Below, piece after piece: positions 43,766 through 51,894 of a stretch of 64,000 nt of DNA. Under the pieces are notes generated by a model. It searched no databases and was not told where the DNA came from. It saw only the letters and a list, made by a program, of their open reading frames with translations. The position numbers were made by a program, and so were the translations under genes. The first letter of the stretch is position 1, and the number at the start of each line of letters is the position of its first letter. Origin of the DNA: CAZKFA01 sp964551925 (lineage in GTDB: Bacteria; Cyanobacteriota; Vampirovibrionia; LMEP-6097); assembly GCA_964551925.1 (NCBI GenBank), contig CAZKFA010000003.1, positions 1-64,000 of the forward strand, in the 5' to 3' direction.

Positions 43766-45157
43766 GTTCTCCATAAAAGTTAACAAGTTATCAAGATTAT
43801 ATCCATTTACTTTATATGCTTGGCGAGACAAAGAATCATAAAGTAGCTTCGTTACAATAAGCGGGAAATGCCTTTGCATTTTAGGCAACAATCCTGGCAA
43901 CTTGCTAGCAGAAACCTTCAAACAAGCTTCTGTAGCAGAGTATAACCACTTATCCACCTCTCGATTCATCGCAAAAAACTTATCAACCATTTGTTCAGCT
44001 TGCTGTGGATTTAATTGTCTATTGGTTACTAAAGTATAAATTCTCGGCAAATGCTTAATCATAACTGCTTGCTCAGACTCAAAACTTTGCCCCTCATCTT
44101 TATCACCAATCTCAATTACAGATCCATGAGTACCAGTCGCTAGTTCAGTCACCAAAGAACGCAACTCACTCTCCAACAAAGGTCCTCTAAAATAAGTAAA
44201 AGTCTCTAAAAGATAAGGATCGACTCTCACAAATTCTGACTCGGTAAATTTCCCTATATTCTTTAATCCAGTGTTGAAATCATCTATAGCTGTAAGTAAA
44301 GCGTTCGGATCTGCTTCTCGCGAATCAGCTGCAATATTAATTAGACATGAGAACCTATCAATCAACAATTCCCTCAAATCATTCGCGGTTGAATCTTGTC
44401 GTAATACTCCTAATAATGTCTCAGCGACCAGCCAAGCCTGCCAATCTGATAAATTTGCTGATAATTCTTCAGTAAATTTAGGTTCTAATTCTTTACCCTT
44501 CGATAGATGGAATTTTTCTAATGCTTCAGACCAGTAGCCATATTGTTTAAGAGAATTAAAATTACCTCGACAAATTTGCTCTGCAATCTTAGCAAGCTCT
44601 GTTTTATCAATTTGCACAGCAAAAATTAAGGCATGAATATCTTCCATGAAATGAACTAATTTAGTTTTATCTCCAGATTGGATATTAGCCGCTTGCTTCG
44701 GTAAAGTTTTTACAGCAGCTTCAATCATAAAACCTATCAACTGATCTAACTCCGCGGACTCCTGCACTTGTGGATATTTATCAGCAAGAAAATTATTCAA
44801 ATCAAATTCTTCATGCTGTGAGTTAAACTCTCTAATAATATTCAATAACTCTCTAGCACGTTGGCGTTTAGCTGAATAATATTCCATTAAAGCTGGTCCT
44901 TGAAGGTGCCCAGCGACTTGATCTTGCAAAAATTCAAAAAGCTTGCGAGATCTAGTTCTTATATCAACTGGGTCAAGAACGGTCTTAGTCGGTTTAATTG
45001 GTGTTGATATTTCTTTAGCGGATAATTGCCTTAGCACTCCTCGTAACTGCTCTTGCTGCTCAGCCACAGCCTGCAATCTGGCATGCTCTGTAAGCGATTG
45101 CCGACTATCAGCTAATAGCCACTGTTCAAGTGGATTAAGAGCACCTAGTTGAATCAT
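43745..45157 (-). CDS. Large hypothetical helical protein
   Basis: 470 residues, not recognised. No signal peptide or membrane helix; predicted almost entirely helical, acidic, with an N-terminal Gln/Glu-rich segment (LQAVAEQQEQLRGVLRQL) that may be coiled coil. A C-terminal stretch (LPRIYTLVTNRQLNPQQAEQMVDKFFA then LKVSASKLPGLLPKM) shows weak similarity in pattern to the end of the gene upstream, hinting at distant paralogy. The two genes overlap by 4 bases (ATGA) and are translationally coupled. Function unknown. Confidence 0.55.
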   Translation of the reverse strand: MIQLGALNPLEQWLLADSRQSLTEHARLQAVAEQQEQLRGVLRQLSAKEISTPIKPTKTVLDPVDIRTRSRKLFEFLQDQVAGHLQGPALMEYYSAKRQRARELLNIIREFNSQHEEFDLNNFLADKYPQVQESAELDQLIGFMIEAAVKTLPKQAANIQSGDKTKLVHFMEDIHALIFAVQIDKTELAKIAEQICRGNFNSLKQYGYWSEALEKFHLSKGKELEPKFTEELSANLSDWQAWLVAETLLGVLRQDSTANDLRELLIDRFSCLINIAADSREADPNALLTAIDDFNTGLKNIGKFTESEFVRVDPYLLETFTYFRGPLLESELRSLVTELATGTHGSVIEIGDKDEGQSFESEQAVMIKHLPRIYTLVTNRQLNPQQAEQMVDKFFAMNREVDKWLYSATEACLKVSASKLPGLLPKMQRHFPLIVTKLLYDSLSRQAYKVNGYNLDNLLTFMENLRQYGP

Positions 45158-46641
45158 TCTTGCTGCAATCCTCTCGCTAAAACACTTAGCTTCTCTTCTG
45201 CTTTTGCGCTAGCTTCGCCATCACCTCTAACCACATCAACAATAAGATCTGTTAAAACCAATAAAACTTGGTCTCTAGTTAATTCAGCTGAATCTTTAAG
45301 TAATTGCTGATCGGCAGAGTTTCTAACTTGCACAGCTAATGGTCGCTCGTCAAAATACGCTTCTATAGTTGCTTTGACCATAGCTTCACTAGCTTTGGTA
45401 CCAGCAAATAAAGCATAGGCTAATGACAATAACTCCGGTAACTGTCCTTCAATAAAATTTTCATTATGATAGAACTCATTGGTCAAACCTTTAGCAACTG
45501 CAAGCATATCAAAATCATCATCTATCTCTCGATGTATATTGTTTCTAATAGCATTTAGTCTATTTAACAAAACCTTCGCTCTATCTTCATTTGTTAGCTG
45601 TGTCTTAGTCGCAAATTTTGCTTGCTTAGGATCTTCTACAAAAGCCTCTAGCTCATTCCATATCTCTTGTTCAAGTTTAGGATTCTGCCGAGTTGATTTG
45701 CTTCCGAATCCAACAGCTTGACTGACTTGTAATAAAGAATCTAACTTAATTTCTAATAAGTCTTTAATCTGTGCTGGATTCAACTTAGCACTTTCTTTAA
45801 CCAATTGCACAAAAGTCCAATAAACCAACATTGAACTGAAACCTACATTCATAGATTGGTTAGAGTCCTTCGCTTCTAATTTAGTGAGCACATTCTTGGG
45901 CAGGACTTGCGATCTCTGATCACGCAAATAAGTTTGGAACTCTGTTGTCAAAGCATCATATTCTGTATCGGTCTCGATACCAGCATCCTGAGGATCCCCT
46001 GGTAGAGCAAATCTATGAGCAAAAATAATCGCATGGAACAAATCCATCGCTGCAATTAACTCTTGATTATGCACCAAGCTTTCTGCCTTGGTTGTTTTCA
46101 AAAGAGGCGTTAATTTATCTGCTTGCTGATCAATAGCAAGCCTCAGAATTTGTGGTAATTGTTTTTGAGTTAGAGTAATAATAGTCTGACTATTTTCATT
46201 AAGCCCAACAGCCTTATAATAAGAGGCTTGTGTATCTACTGCATTACAATAACTCATCATGCTTGCCAAGATATCTTGAGGCTTCTCTGATTTAGGTCTA
46301 TGAGGAACTTCTCCCATCTTAGCGATGTCTTCTTTGCTTAAGACAGGAACATCAAGTCCATCATCTTCCATTGAAGTTTTAAAGAACCTCAATATATTTG
46401 CTGCTGTTGTTTTAACTGAATTAATTAATCTTTGTGGAAGTGCCACTGGTTGAACTGGCTTCAAAGTCGCAGGCAGGGGAATACCATATCGCCTTGCTAA
46501 AGGACTAAGAGCCGTATGCAATTTACGCGTATCGGCTTCCATTGCCCTGAGCCGCGCAGCTGTCTCAGCATGACCAAGCTCTTGCCTTGCAATCGTTGCA
46601 AGCAGAGGATTGCCTTCTAAAGAGCGAGGGATTCTATTCAT
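45154..46641 (-). CDS. Large hypothetical helical protein
   Basis: 495 residues, not recognised. Soluble, helical, no P-loop or catalytic signature. A Pro-rich linker near residue 55-70 (IPLPATLKPVQPVALP) separates a small N-terminal helical part from the main body. LFHAIIFAHRFALPGD resembles the HALIFAVQID segment of the downstream protein. First gene of a two-gene unit; divergent from atpG, sharing a region with the best copy of the 25-bp palindrome. Confidence 0.55.
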   Translation of the reverse strand: MNRIPRSLEGNPLLATIARQELGHAETAARLRAMEADTRKLHTALSPLARRYGIPLPATLKPVQPVALPQRLINSVKTTAANILRFFKTSMEDDGLDVPVLSKEDIAKMGEVPHRPKSEKPQDILASMMSYCNAVDTQASYYKAVGLNENSQTIITLTQKQLPQILRLAIDQQADKLTPLLKTTKAESLVHNQELIAAMDLFHAIIFAHRFALPGDPQDAGIETDTEYDALTTEFQTYLRDQRSQVLPKNVLTKLEAKDSNQSMNVGFSSMLVYWTFVQLVKESAKLNPAQIKDLLEIKLDSLLQVSQAVGFGSKSTRQNPKLEQEIWNELEAFVEDPKQAKFATKTQLTNEDRAKVLLNRLNAIRNNIHREIDDDFDMLAVAKGLTNEFYHNENFIEGQLPELLSLAYALFAGTKASEAMVKATIEAYFDERPLAVQVRNSADQQLLKDSAELTRDQVLLVLTDLIVDVVRGDGEASAKAEEKLSVLARGLQQE

Positions 46642-46695
46642 AATAATATTCTACAATAAAATTCTTGCAAAAGTTGATATTATCTAATCGAGCAC

Positions 46696-46720
46696 AACCC
46701 TATAGTAACACTATAGGGTT
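46696..46720. promoter_or_regulatory. 25-bp CTATAG palindrome upstream of atpG
   Basis: Perfect 10-bp arms AACCCTATAG and CTATAGGGTT around TAACA. It lies in the divergent region between atpG and the 495-residue unknown gene, about 50 bp before the atpG -10 box, so it is an upstream DNA element rather than part of that transcript. Sister copies: 6792-6816 and 51474-51498. Confidence 0.6.
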
Positions 46721-46770
46721 ACGTCAAGGAGACCAAGGTACTTCTGCTGTAACTGCGAGCTTCTTATAGT

Positions 46771-46776
46771 TATAAT
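46771..46776 (+). promoter_or_regulatory. atpG: -10 box of atpG, near-leaderless
   Basis: A perfect TATAAT ends 9 bases before the atpG ATG (46786). Initiation 6-8 bases downstream would leave almost no 5' leader. The -35 is weak. Confidence 0.4.
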
Positions 46777-46785
46777 AGATAGAGC

Positions 46786-47682
46786 ATGGCTAACCAAAAA
46801 GAAATTAGAAGCAAAATTAGTTCAACCAAAAAGACAATGAAAATAACTTCAGCCATGAAGTTAGTCGCAGCAGCTAAGGTCAATAAGATCCAAAAAATTC
46901 TGCTTGCTAACAGACCCTATGCTCAGGCCATCACTAATATTTTTAGCAAACTTAAACAAGCCCTCAGCGAAGAAGATTTAGCTGTTAATTATTTACTCTG
47001 CAACCATGATCAAATCAAATCTGTGCTACTACTAATCGTCAGCTCTGATAGAGGTTTATGCGCTGCCTATAACACTACTGTCATCAAAGCAGCGAAGCTT
47101 CGTATTGAAGAATTACTAGCTGAAGGCAAAAAAGTTTCATTAGTAACTATTGGTCGTAAAGCAAAAACCGCCTTCCAAAAAGCAAGTTATCAAGATCGTG
47201 GAGTAGATGTTCTTAAATCATACATTCATCTCAACTCTATTCCAACAAAAGATGAGGCAAACATGATTGCAACTCATTTGATTGAAATGTACACTTCTGA
47301 CACTATCGATAAGGTTGAAGTTCTAAGAACCAAATTTAATTCATTAGTAAGTAGCGAAGTCGAGCTTATCAATTTCTTACCAATAGAAGCGAGTGCCATT
47401 TCTAATGATGCCATAACACTAGAGCCTTATGTCATCCTAGAACCCAATGCCCAAGAGCTAATCAACACCTTAGCTCCACTATATAGTGAGAATAGAATTT
47501 ATCAGAGCTTACTAGAAGCGACCACAAGCGAACTTGCTGCCCGAATGACTGCAATGAGTAATGCCACTAACAACGCTAAAGAAGTAATCAAGAATTTGGT
47601 TCTTGCTTATAACAAAGCAAGACAAGCAAGTATTACTCAAGAGATCTCAGAGATCGTTGGTGGAGCGGCTGCCCTTGCTTAA
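46786..47682 (+). CDS. atpG: F1Fo ATP synthase gamma subunit
   Basis: 298 residues. The N-terminal helix (SKISSTKKTMKITSAMKLVAAAK) and C-terminal helix (LAARMTAMSNATNNAKEVI, YNKARQASITQEISEIVGGA) form the rotating coiled-coil shaft; SSDRGLCAAYN is the conserved central motif. The length and alignment leave no room for the ~35-residue regulatory insertion of photosynthetic cyanobacteria and chloroplasts. Other atp genes are absent: it is flanked by an unknown gene and a nucleoside phosphorylase. Confidence 0.96.
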   Translation: MANQKEIRSKISSTKKTMKITSAMKLVAAAKVNKIQKILLANRPYAQAITNIFSKLKQALSEEDLAVNYLLCNHDQIKSVLLLIVSSDRGLCAAYNTTVIKAAKLRIEELLAEGKKVSLVTIGRKAKTAFQKASYQDRGVDVLKSYIHLNSIPTKDEANMIATHLIEMYTSDTIDKVEVLRTKFNSLVSSEVELINFLPIEASAISNDAITLEPYVILEPNAQELINTLAPLYSENRIYQSLLEATTSELAARMTAMSNATNNAKEVIKNLVLAYNKARQASITQEISEIVGGAAALA

Positions 47683-47725
47683 GACTTTGGATAAAACAAA
47701 TATTAGTAATCATATACATCTAGAG

Positions 47726-49018
47726 ATGTTGAGCTTCATCGAAGACAAGAAACAAGGACTAGCTCATAACACGGATAAAATAAACTGGTTTATTAATAAC
47801 TTGGATCATATCCCTGACTACCAAGTAAGCGCTTGGCTTATGGCGGTTTGTCTAAATGGGCTTAATGATCGTGAGACTCAAGACCTCACTAGAGCAATGG
47901 CTTATAGCGGACATGTTCTGACTCTAAAACGACACTTGCCAGAATACGACCCTCAACATCCAGAGCAAATCCTCACTAATAGGGGCTTTGTGGACAAACA
48001 TAGCACCGGTGGCGTTGGAGACAAGGTTTCAATCATTCTTGCTCCCGTCTTAGCAGCACTTGGTTTCAAAGTCTCCAAATTCTCAGGCCGCTCACTTGGG
48101 CACACTGGCGGCACTATCGATAAGCTAGAGTCTATACCTGGCTTCCGTACAAACCTCTCAATGAAAGAATTTGAGAAACAAATCGAGGAACACGGACTAG
48201 CACTTGCTGGGCAATCTATGGAATTCGCTCCAGCTGATAAAAAACTCTACGCTCTAAGAGACCAAACATCTACAGTTGATTCAATTCCACTTATAGCTGC
48301 TAGCGTCATGTCAAAGAAAATTGCTGGCGGTGCTGACATTATTCTATTAGATATCAAGGTCGGCTCTGGCGCCTTCATGAAAGATATAGCTTATGCTCAA
48401 AAACTAGCCAAACAAATGGTTACTATTGGCAAAGCACTGAAATTAGAGACTAAGGCAATCATAAGCAATATGGATCAACCTCTAGGAGCCGCTGTTGGTA
48501 ATAGTTTGGAGCTAATCGAATCCTTACAAATACTTGATGGCAGCTTAAAAAATGATGCTTATGACCTAGTCATAGAATTATGTTCTACAATCGCAAGTAA
48601 ATCAGAGGTCCAAGATGTTATTAATTCCGGCAAAGCCTATGTCAAAATGCAAGAATGGGTTAATGCTCAAGGCGGTGACATTAACAAAATTGCTTCTGCC
48701 AACAAGCCTGCTCATATACTTGAATGTCATTCTGAGATTGATGGTTACGTCAAATCACTTGATGCTCTTGGTGTTGCAAAAACAATTCACGAACTAGCCT
48801 ACAAAGCACAGGCTAACGGCACCTATCAAATAGACAATAGCGCAGGGGCTTGGTTCCACGCCAAAACCAGTACTAGAGTAGCTCCTGGCGATGTATTGTT
48901 TACAGTACAAGGCAACAATCTTGCTGAACTAGAACTAGCAAAAGAAGACTTACTAACAGCTTATAAGTTCAGTGCAACAAAAGTCAAAGAACCAAAGTTG
49001 GTTTTGAAGAAATTTTAA
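47726..49018 (+). CDS. Pyrimidine-nucleoside (thymidine) phosphorylase
   Basis: About 430 residues from ATG 47726 (MLSFIEDKKQG), which aligns with the normal family start; the open frame extends 41 codons back into atpG but that part is not conserved. Signatures: IPDYQVSAWLMAV, phosphate-binding KHSTGGVGDKVS, SGRSLGHTGGTIDKLESIPG, and MSKKIAGGADIILLDIKVGSGAFMK. Splits thymidine or uridine with phosphate to base and (deoxy)ribose-1-phosphate. DeoA and Pdp cannot be told apart by eye. It follows atpG by 43 bases and may share its transcript. Confidence 0.92.
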   Translation: MLSFIEDKKQGLAHNTDKINWFINNLDHIPDYQVSAWLMAVCLNGLNDRETQDLTRAMAYSGHVLTLKRHLPEYDPQHPEQILTNRGFVDKHSTGGVGDKVSIILAPVLAALGFKVSKFSGRSLGHTGGTIDKLESIPGFRTNLSMKEFEKQIEEHGLALAGQSMEFAPADKKLYALRDQTSTVDSIPLIAASVMSKKIAGGADIILLDIKVGSGAFMKDIAYAQKLAKQMVTIGKALKLETKAIISNMDQPLGAAVGNSLELIESLQILDGSLKNDAYDLVIELCSTIASKSEVQDVINSGKAYVKMQEWVNAQGGDINKIASANKPAHILECHSEIDGYVKSLDALGVAKTIHELAYKAQANGTYQIDNSAGAWFHAKTSTRVAPGDVLFTVQGNNLAELELAKEDLLTAYKFSATKVKEPKLVLKKF

Positions 49019-49024
49019 TAACTC

Positions 49025-50668
49025 TTATAACTCAATAATAGAAATCGTATTAGTCTGATTGATGATCTTGTGTTCAATCACAGCAAGCTGATCTTGAAAC
49101 TCTGTAAGATATTTTGTTTTAGTAACAAAATATCTTGGGCTAGAATTATTATCTACCAGAAATTTCACTGCTGCTGCTTTATTAAGATTGACTACTCTCT
49201 TCTGACTATAAAAAGCAAAATTGGTCCCATGCACTTGGTAGGTTGCCAAATCCCCAGCCAGACTGGCTTTGGTGGCAATCTCCTTGGCACCAGCATCTCG
49301 ATACTTAGCATAGCCAAACAAAAAAGTTTGTGTCGCAATCAAATATGAAATCGCAACTGCACAAGACAAAAAAATAAAAGCCAGCCTAGGATTATTAAAT
49401 ATTGCTGTCATAGCAATCAAAACAGCAGAACAAAGAAGAAAAGCAATAAATAATATTACTATCCTGAAACCAGCAGGGTCTATTTGTTGCAAGGCTGGTT
49501 GAGCAAGAGTAAGTGCGGCTATTACAGCAACAATAATTACGGCTAATAATATTATTAAGCCAACTAAAGCATCTTGATTCAAATAACTTTTACTGCGAGA
49601 GACTGTAATTTTGTCATAGAACCATTTGGCAATAATAATACTGAGTGGTAAGTAGATTGGCAGTATATAAGTTGGTAATTTCGTTTGTGACACAGAATAA
49701 AACACCAATACAACCACACTCCAAGTTAACGAAAAGCGCATCAATAGTGCGATCTCAGCTTTCTCTGATTTAAGAGTCAGTGTTGATAATTGAGAAGATT
49801 TAATAGCAGCAAGGAGAAAGGGTGACCAGGGAAACAATCCTAATATAACTACTGGTATGTAATAGAATATACTACCTGAATGCCCGGTATGCACATGAGC
49901 ATAACGTGCTAAATTATGTCCAATAAAAAATTCTTGTGTAAAAGCTCCTTGAGTTTTGAGATGAACCCATAGAAACCAAGGAACCGTAATTAACAAAAAG
50001 ATCCCAACACCCATCAATACATCAATCAAAGTATGCTCAAAAAAAGACTTAAGGTCTTTTTGCATAAGAAGAAAAATAAAAATTATTAGTAATGGTAGAA
50101 CAACCGCTACTGGACCTTTGCAAAGCATGCCAAAACCCATACTAATCCATGCTGTCACAAACCATTTAGAGCTGAGCTTCTCTCTAAAAGCCAGTTTAGA
50201 TCTAGATTTGAGACGCTTATGATAACCACAATAGAAACTCACCAAGGCTGCTGAGATAAAGAAACAAAGCATCATATCGGTAATTGCAAGCTTACTTGCC
50301 AAAAAAATAGACAAACTCGTCGCTGTAATTACAGCAGCAATAAATCCAAAACCATAAATATTAGATATGAGATAAGCTAACGCCACCATGCCAGAGCCGG
50401 CAAGTACACTGGGCATACGTGCTGCAAACTCATTCAAACCAAATACCTTAAAAGAAATCACTTCAAACCAATAAAACAAAATTGGTTTATCAAAACGTGG
50501 CAGGTAATCACAATATGGAATAATAAAATCCATACGCTCTAACATCTCACGAGCAGTCTCAGCGTATCTAGGCTCATCAGGGCTAATCAACGGAAAAGCA
50601 GCAACACCCCAGAACATAAACCCAAAGACTAATACAGCTGCAAAAACTAATATCGGATTTGCGAGCAT
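49025..50668 (-). CDS. ArnT/PMT-family membrane glycosyltransferase
   Basis: 547 residues with about 12 membrane helices. The first periplasmic loop has PLISPDEPRYAETAREML and the catalytic-loop pattern RFDKPILFYWFEVISFKVFG that marks ArnT-like GT-C enzymes (aminoarabinose transfer to lipid A) and protein mannosyltransferases. The C-terminal ~90 residues form a soluble domain (ATYQVHGTNFAFYSQKRVV). The exact sugar and acceptor are not known. It starts one base after the lepB stop, so it is in the lepB operon. Confidence 0.85.
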   Translation of the reverse strand: MLANPILVFAAVLVFGFMFWGVAAFPLISPDEPRYAETAREMLERMDFIIPYCDYLPRFDKPILFYWFEVISFKVFGLNEFAARMPSVLAGSGMVALAYLISNIYGFGFIAAVITATSLSIFLASKLAITDMMLCFFISAALVSFYCGYHKRLKSRSKLAFREKLSSKWFVTAWISMGFGMLCKGPVAVVLPLLIIFIFLLMQKDLKSFFEHTLIDVLMGVGIFLLITVPWFLWVHLKTQGAFTQEFFIGHNLARYAHVHTGHSGSIFYYIPVVILGLFPWSPFLLAAIKSSQLSTLTLKSEKAEIALLMRFSLTWSVVVLVFYSVSQTKLPTYILPIYLPLSIIIAKWFYDKITVSRSKSYLNQDALVGLIILLAVIIVAVIAALTLAQPALQQIDPAGFRIVILFIAFLLCSAVLIAMTAIFNNPRLAFIFLSCAVAISYLIATQTFLFGYAKYRDAGAKEIATKASLAGDLATYQVHGTNFAFYSQKRVVNLNKAAAVKFLVDNNSSPRYFVTKTKYLTEFQDQLAVIEHKIINQTNTISIIEL

Positions 50669-50669
50669 A

Positions 50670-51434
50670 TTAATCTTTGAATGTTGGCTTCATATCCAAA
50701 GGACGATAAATCAGAAAAGCTGCTCTACCAATAATGCGCTCACGTGGCAAGAAGCCCCAGTAATGACTGTCGTAACTCTCGTTACGATTATCTCCTAGAA
50801 CATAATAATGTCCTTGTGGGATTATTGTTTCTTTAATCTCATATTCTGGTAAGAAATCAGAGCTATTAAAATGATAAGGCTCTTCCAAATGCTTGCCATT
50901 AATAAACACTCCCTGATTGCGTTTGATCTGCAAACGATCTCCCGGCAAACCAATGATACGCTTGATATAAGCCTCTGGTTGTGGCAAAAAAGGCAGACCC
51001 GTTAAGCGAGCAAAAATACTTATTGGATCATTCTTCAATACATCTTGATTGTCTTTGGAGCTACTTGCCGGTGGATAAAAAATCACAATATCACCACGCT
51101 GATATTCTCTGCGAAAAGTTTTAGATATTTTCTCTACAAAAAGCTTGTCCTTAACGTGCATAGTAGGTTCCATGCTTTCACTAGGAATATAACGAAACTC
51201 ACCTATTCCCTCACGAATCAATATCAATAAAATCAAAATTACTACTATTTGAGCAGTAAGTTCCTGCACAGCCCAGAAGCGCCATTCAGACGACTTAAGA
51301 TATTTTGACCAACCTAAATCCTCACCAGCGCTGGGCTTTTGACGAGAATCTTTATTCCAATTAATAAGATCAGTGAAGCCTTCTTTAAGACCCAAGAGAA
51401 AAGCGTATAGTAAATTTGTTATTTCTTCAATCAT
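50670..51434 (-). CDS. lepB: Signal peptidase I
   Basis: About 254 residues from ATG 51434; a frame-extending GTG at 51461 lies upstream of a minus-strand TATAAT (51455-51450) and is unlikely to be transcribed. After a hydrophilic start and one membrane helix (IVVILILLILI) come the catalytic Ser in YIPSESMEPTM (Ser87), box C (DKLFVEKI, RGDIVIFYPP), the catalytic Lys in AYIKRIIGLPGD and box E GDNRNESYDSHYWG. Removes signal peptides at the periplasmic face. First gene of a two-gene operon. Confidence 0.95.
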   Translation of the reverse strand: MIEEITNLLYAFLLGLKEGFTDLINWNKDSRQKPSAGEDLGWSKYLKSSEWRFWAVQELTAQIVVILILLILIREGIGEFRYIPSESMEPTMHVKDKLFVEKISKTFRREYQRGDIVIFYPPASSSKDNQDVLKNDPISIFARLTGLPFLPQPEAYIKRIIGLPGDRLQIKRNQGVFINGKHLEEPYHFNSSDFLPEYEIKETIIPQGHYYVLGDNRNESYDSHYWGFLPRERIIGRAAFLIYRPLDMKPTFKD

Positions 51435-51473
51435 ATTTCTTCTTGTAGCATTATATAGCACTGCTAGACCTAC

Positions 51474-51498
51474 AACCCTATAGTAGCGCTATAGAGTT
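51474..51498. promoter_or_regulatory. 25-bp CTATAG palindrome upstream of lepB
   Basis: Arms AACCCTATAG and CTATAGAGTT (9 of 10 complementary; the tenth is G-U if read on the lepB strand) around TAGCG. It lies in the lepB/51552 divergent region and overlaps the position of the lepB -35. Confidence 0.55.
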
Positions 51499-51551
51499 AG
51501 CTTATTTCGAACTTCTTATCAAATATAAGACGAAATACTACTTATATAGTT

Positions 51552-51851
51552 ATGGCCAAAGGAATTATTGCAAATTTACACCAAAATCTCGCTATTCTTG
51601 AGAGTAAAAGCGATTTTGTTAAGGATATTCGCAGCAAAATCAACGAAATGACCTCGAAAATCCCTGATTTAATGGGAAGATTTGATATAAGTGAGCATCT
51701 TAGCCTGAAAAAGACCAAGAGTAAAATACTACAGAGTCTAAATAAGAAGCGCGGGAAATTTCGACTTGCCTTAGAATCTCTAGGTTGGGGCACTATGGCA
51801 GATTTACTTGAAGCTGCTTTTTGCGGCGAGAAATTAAATATCTGGGTTTAA
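51552..51851 (+). CDS. Small hypothetical protein
   Basis: 99 residues, not recognised. Basic and helical, with no signal peptide or membrane helix (segments DFVKDIRSKINEMTSKIPDL, KSKILQSLNKKRGKFRLAL). The start ATG has no clear Shine-Dalgarno; TATATA lies immediately upstream. It precedes the Fe-S reductase gene by 43 bases on the same strand. Confidence 0.5.
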   Translation: MAKGIIANLHQNLAILESKSDFVKDIRSKINEMTSKIPDLMGRFDISEHLSLKKTKSKILQSLNKKRGKFRLALESLGWGTMADLLEAAFCGEKLNIWV

Positions 51852-51894
51852 TTTTACTCAAATGCGACTATCCGGTATGAGTTAATATATTGGA

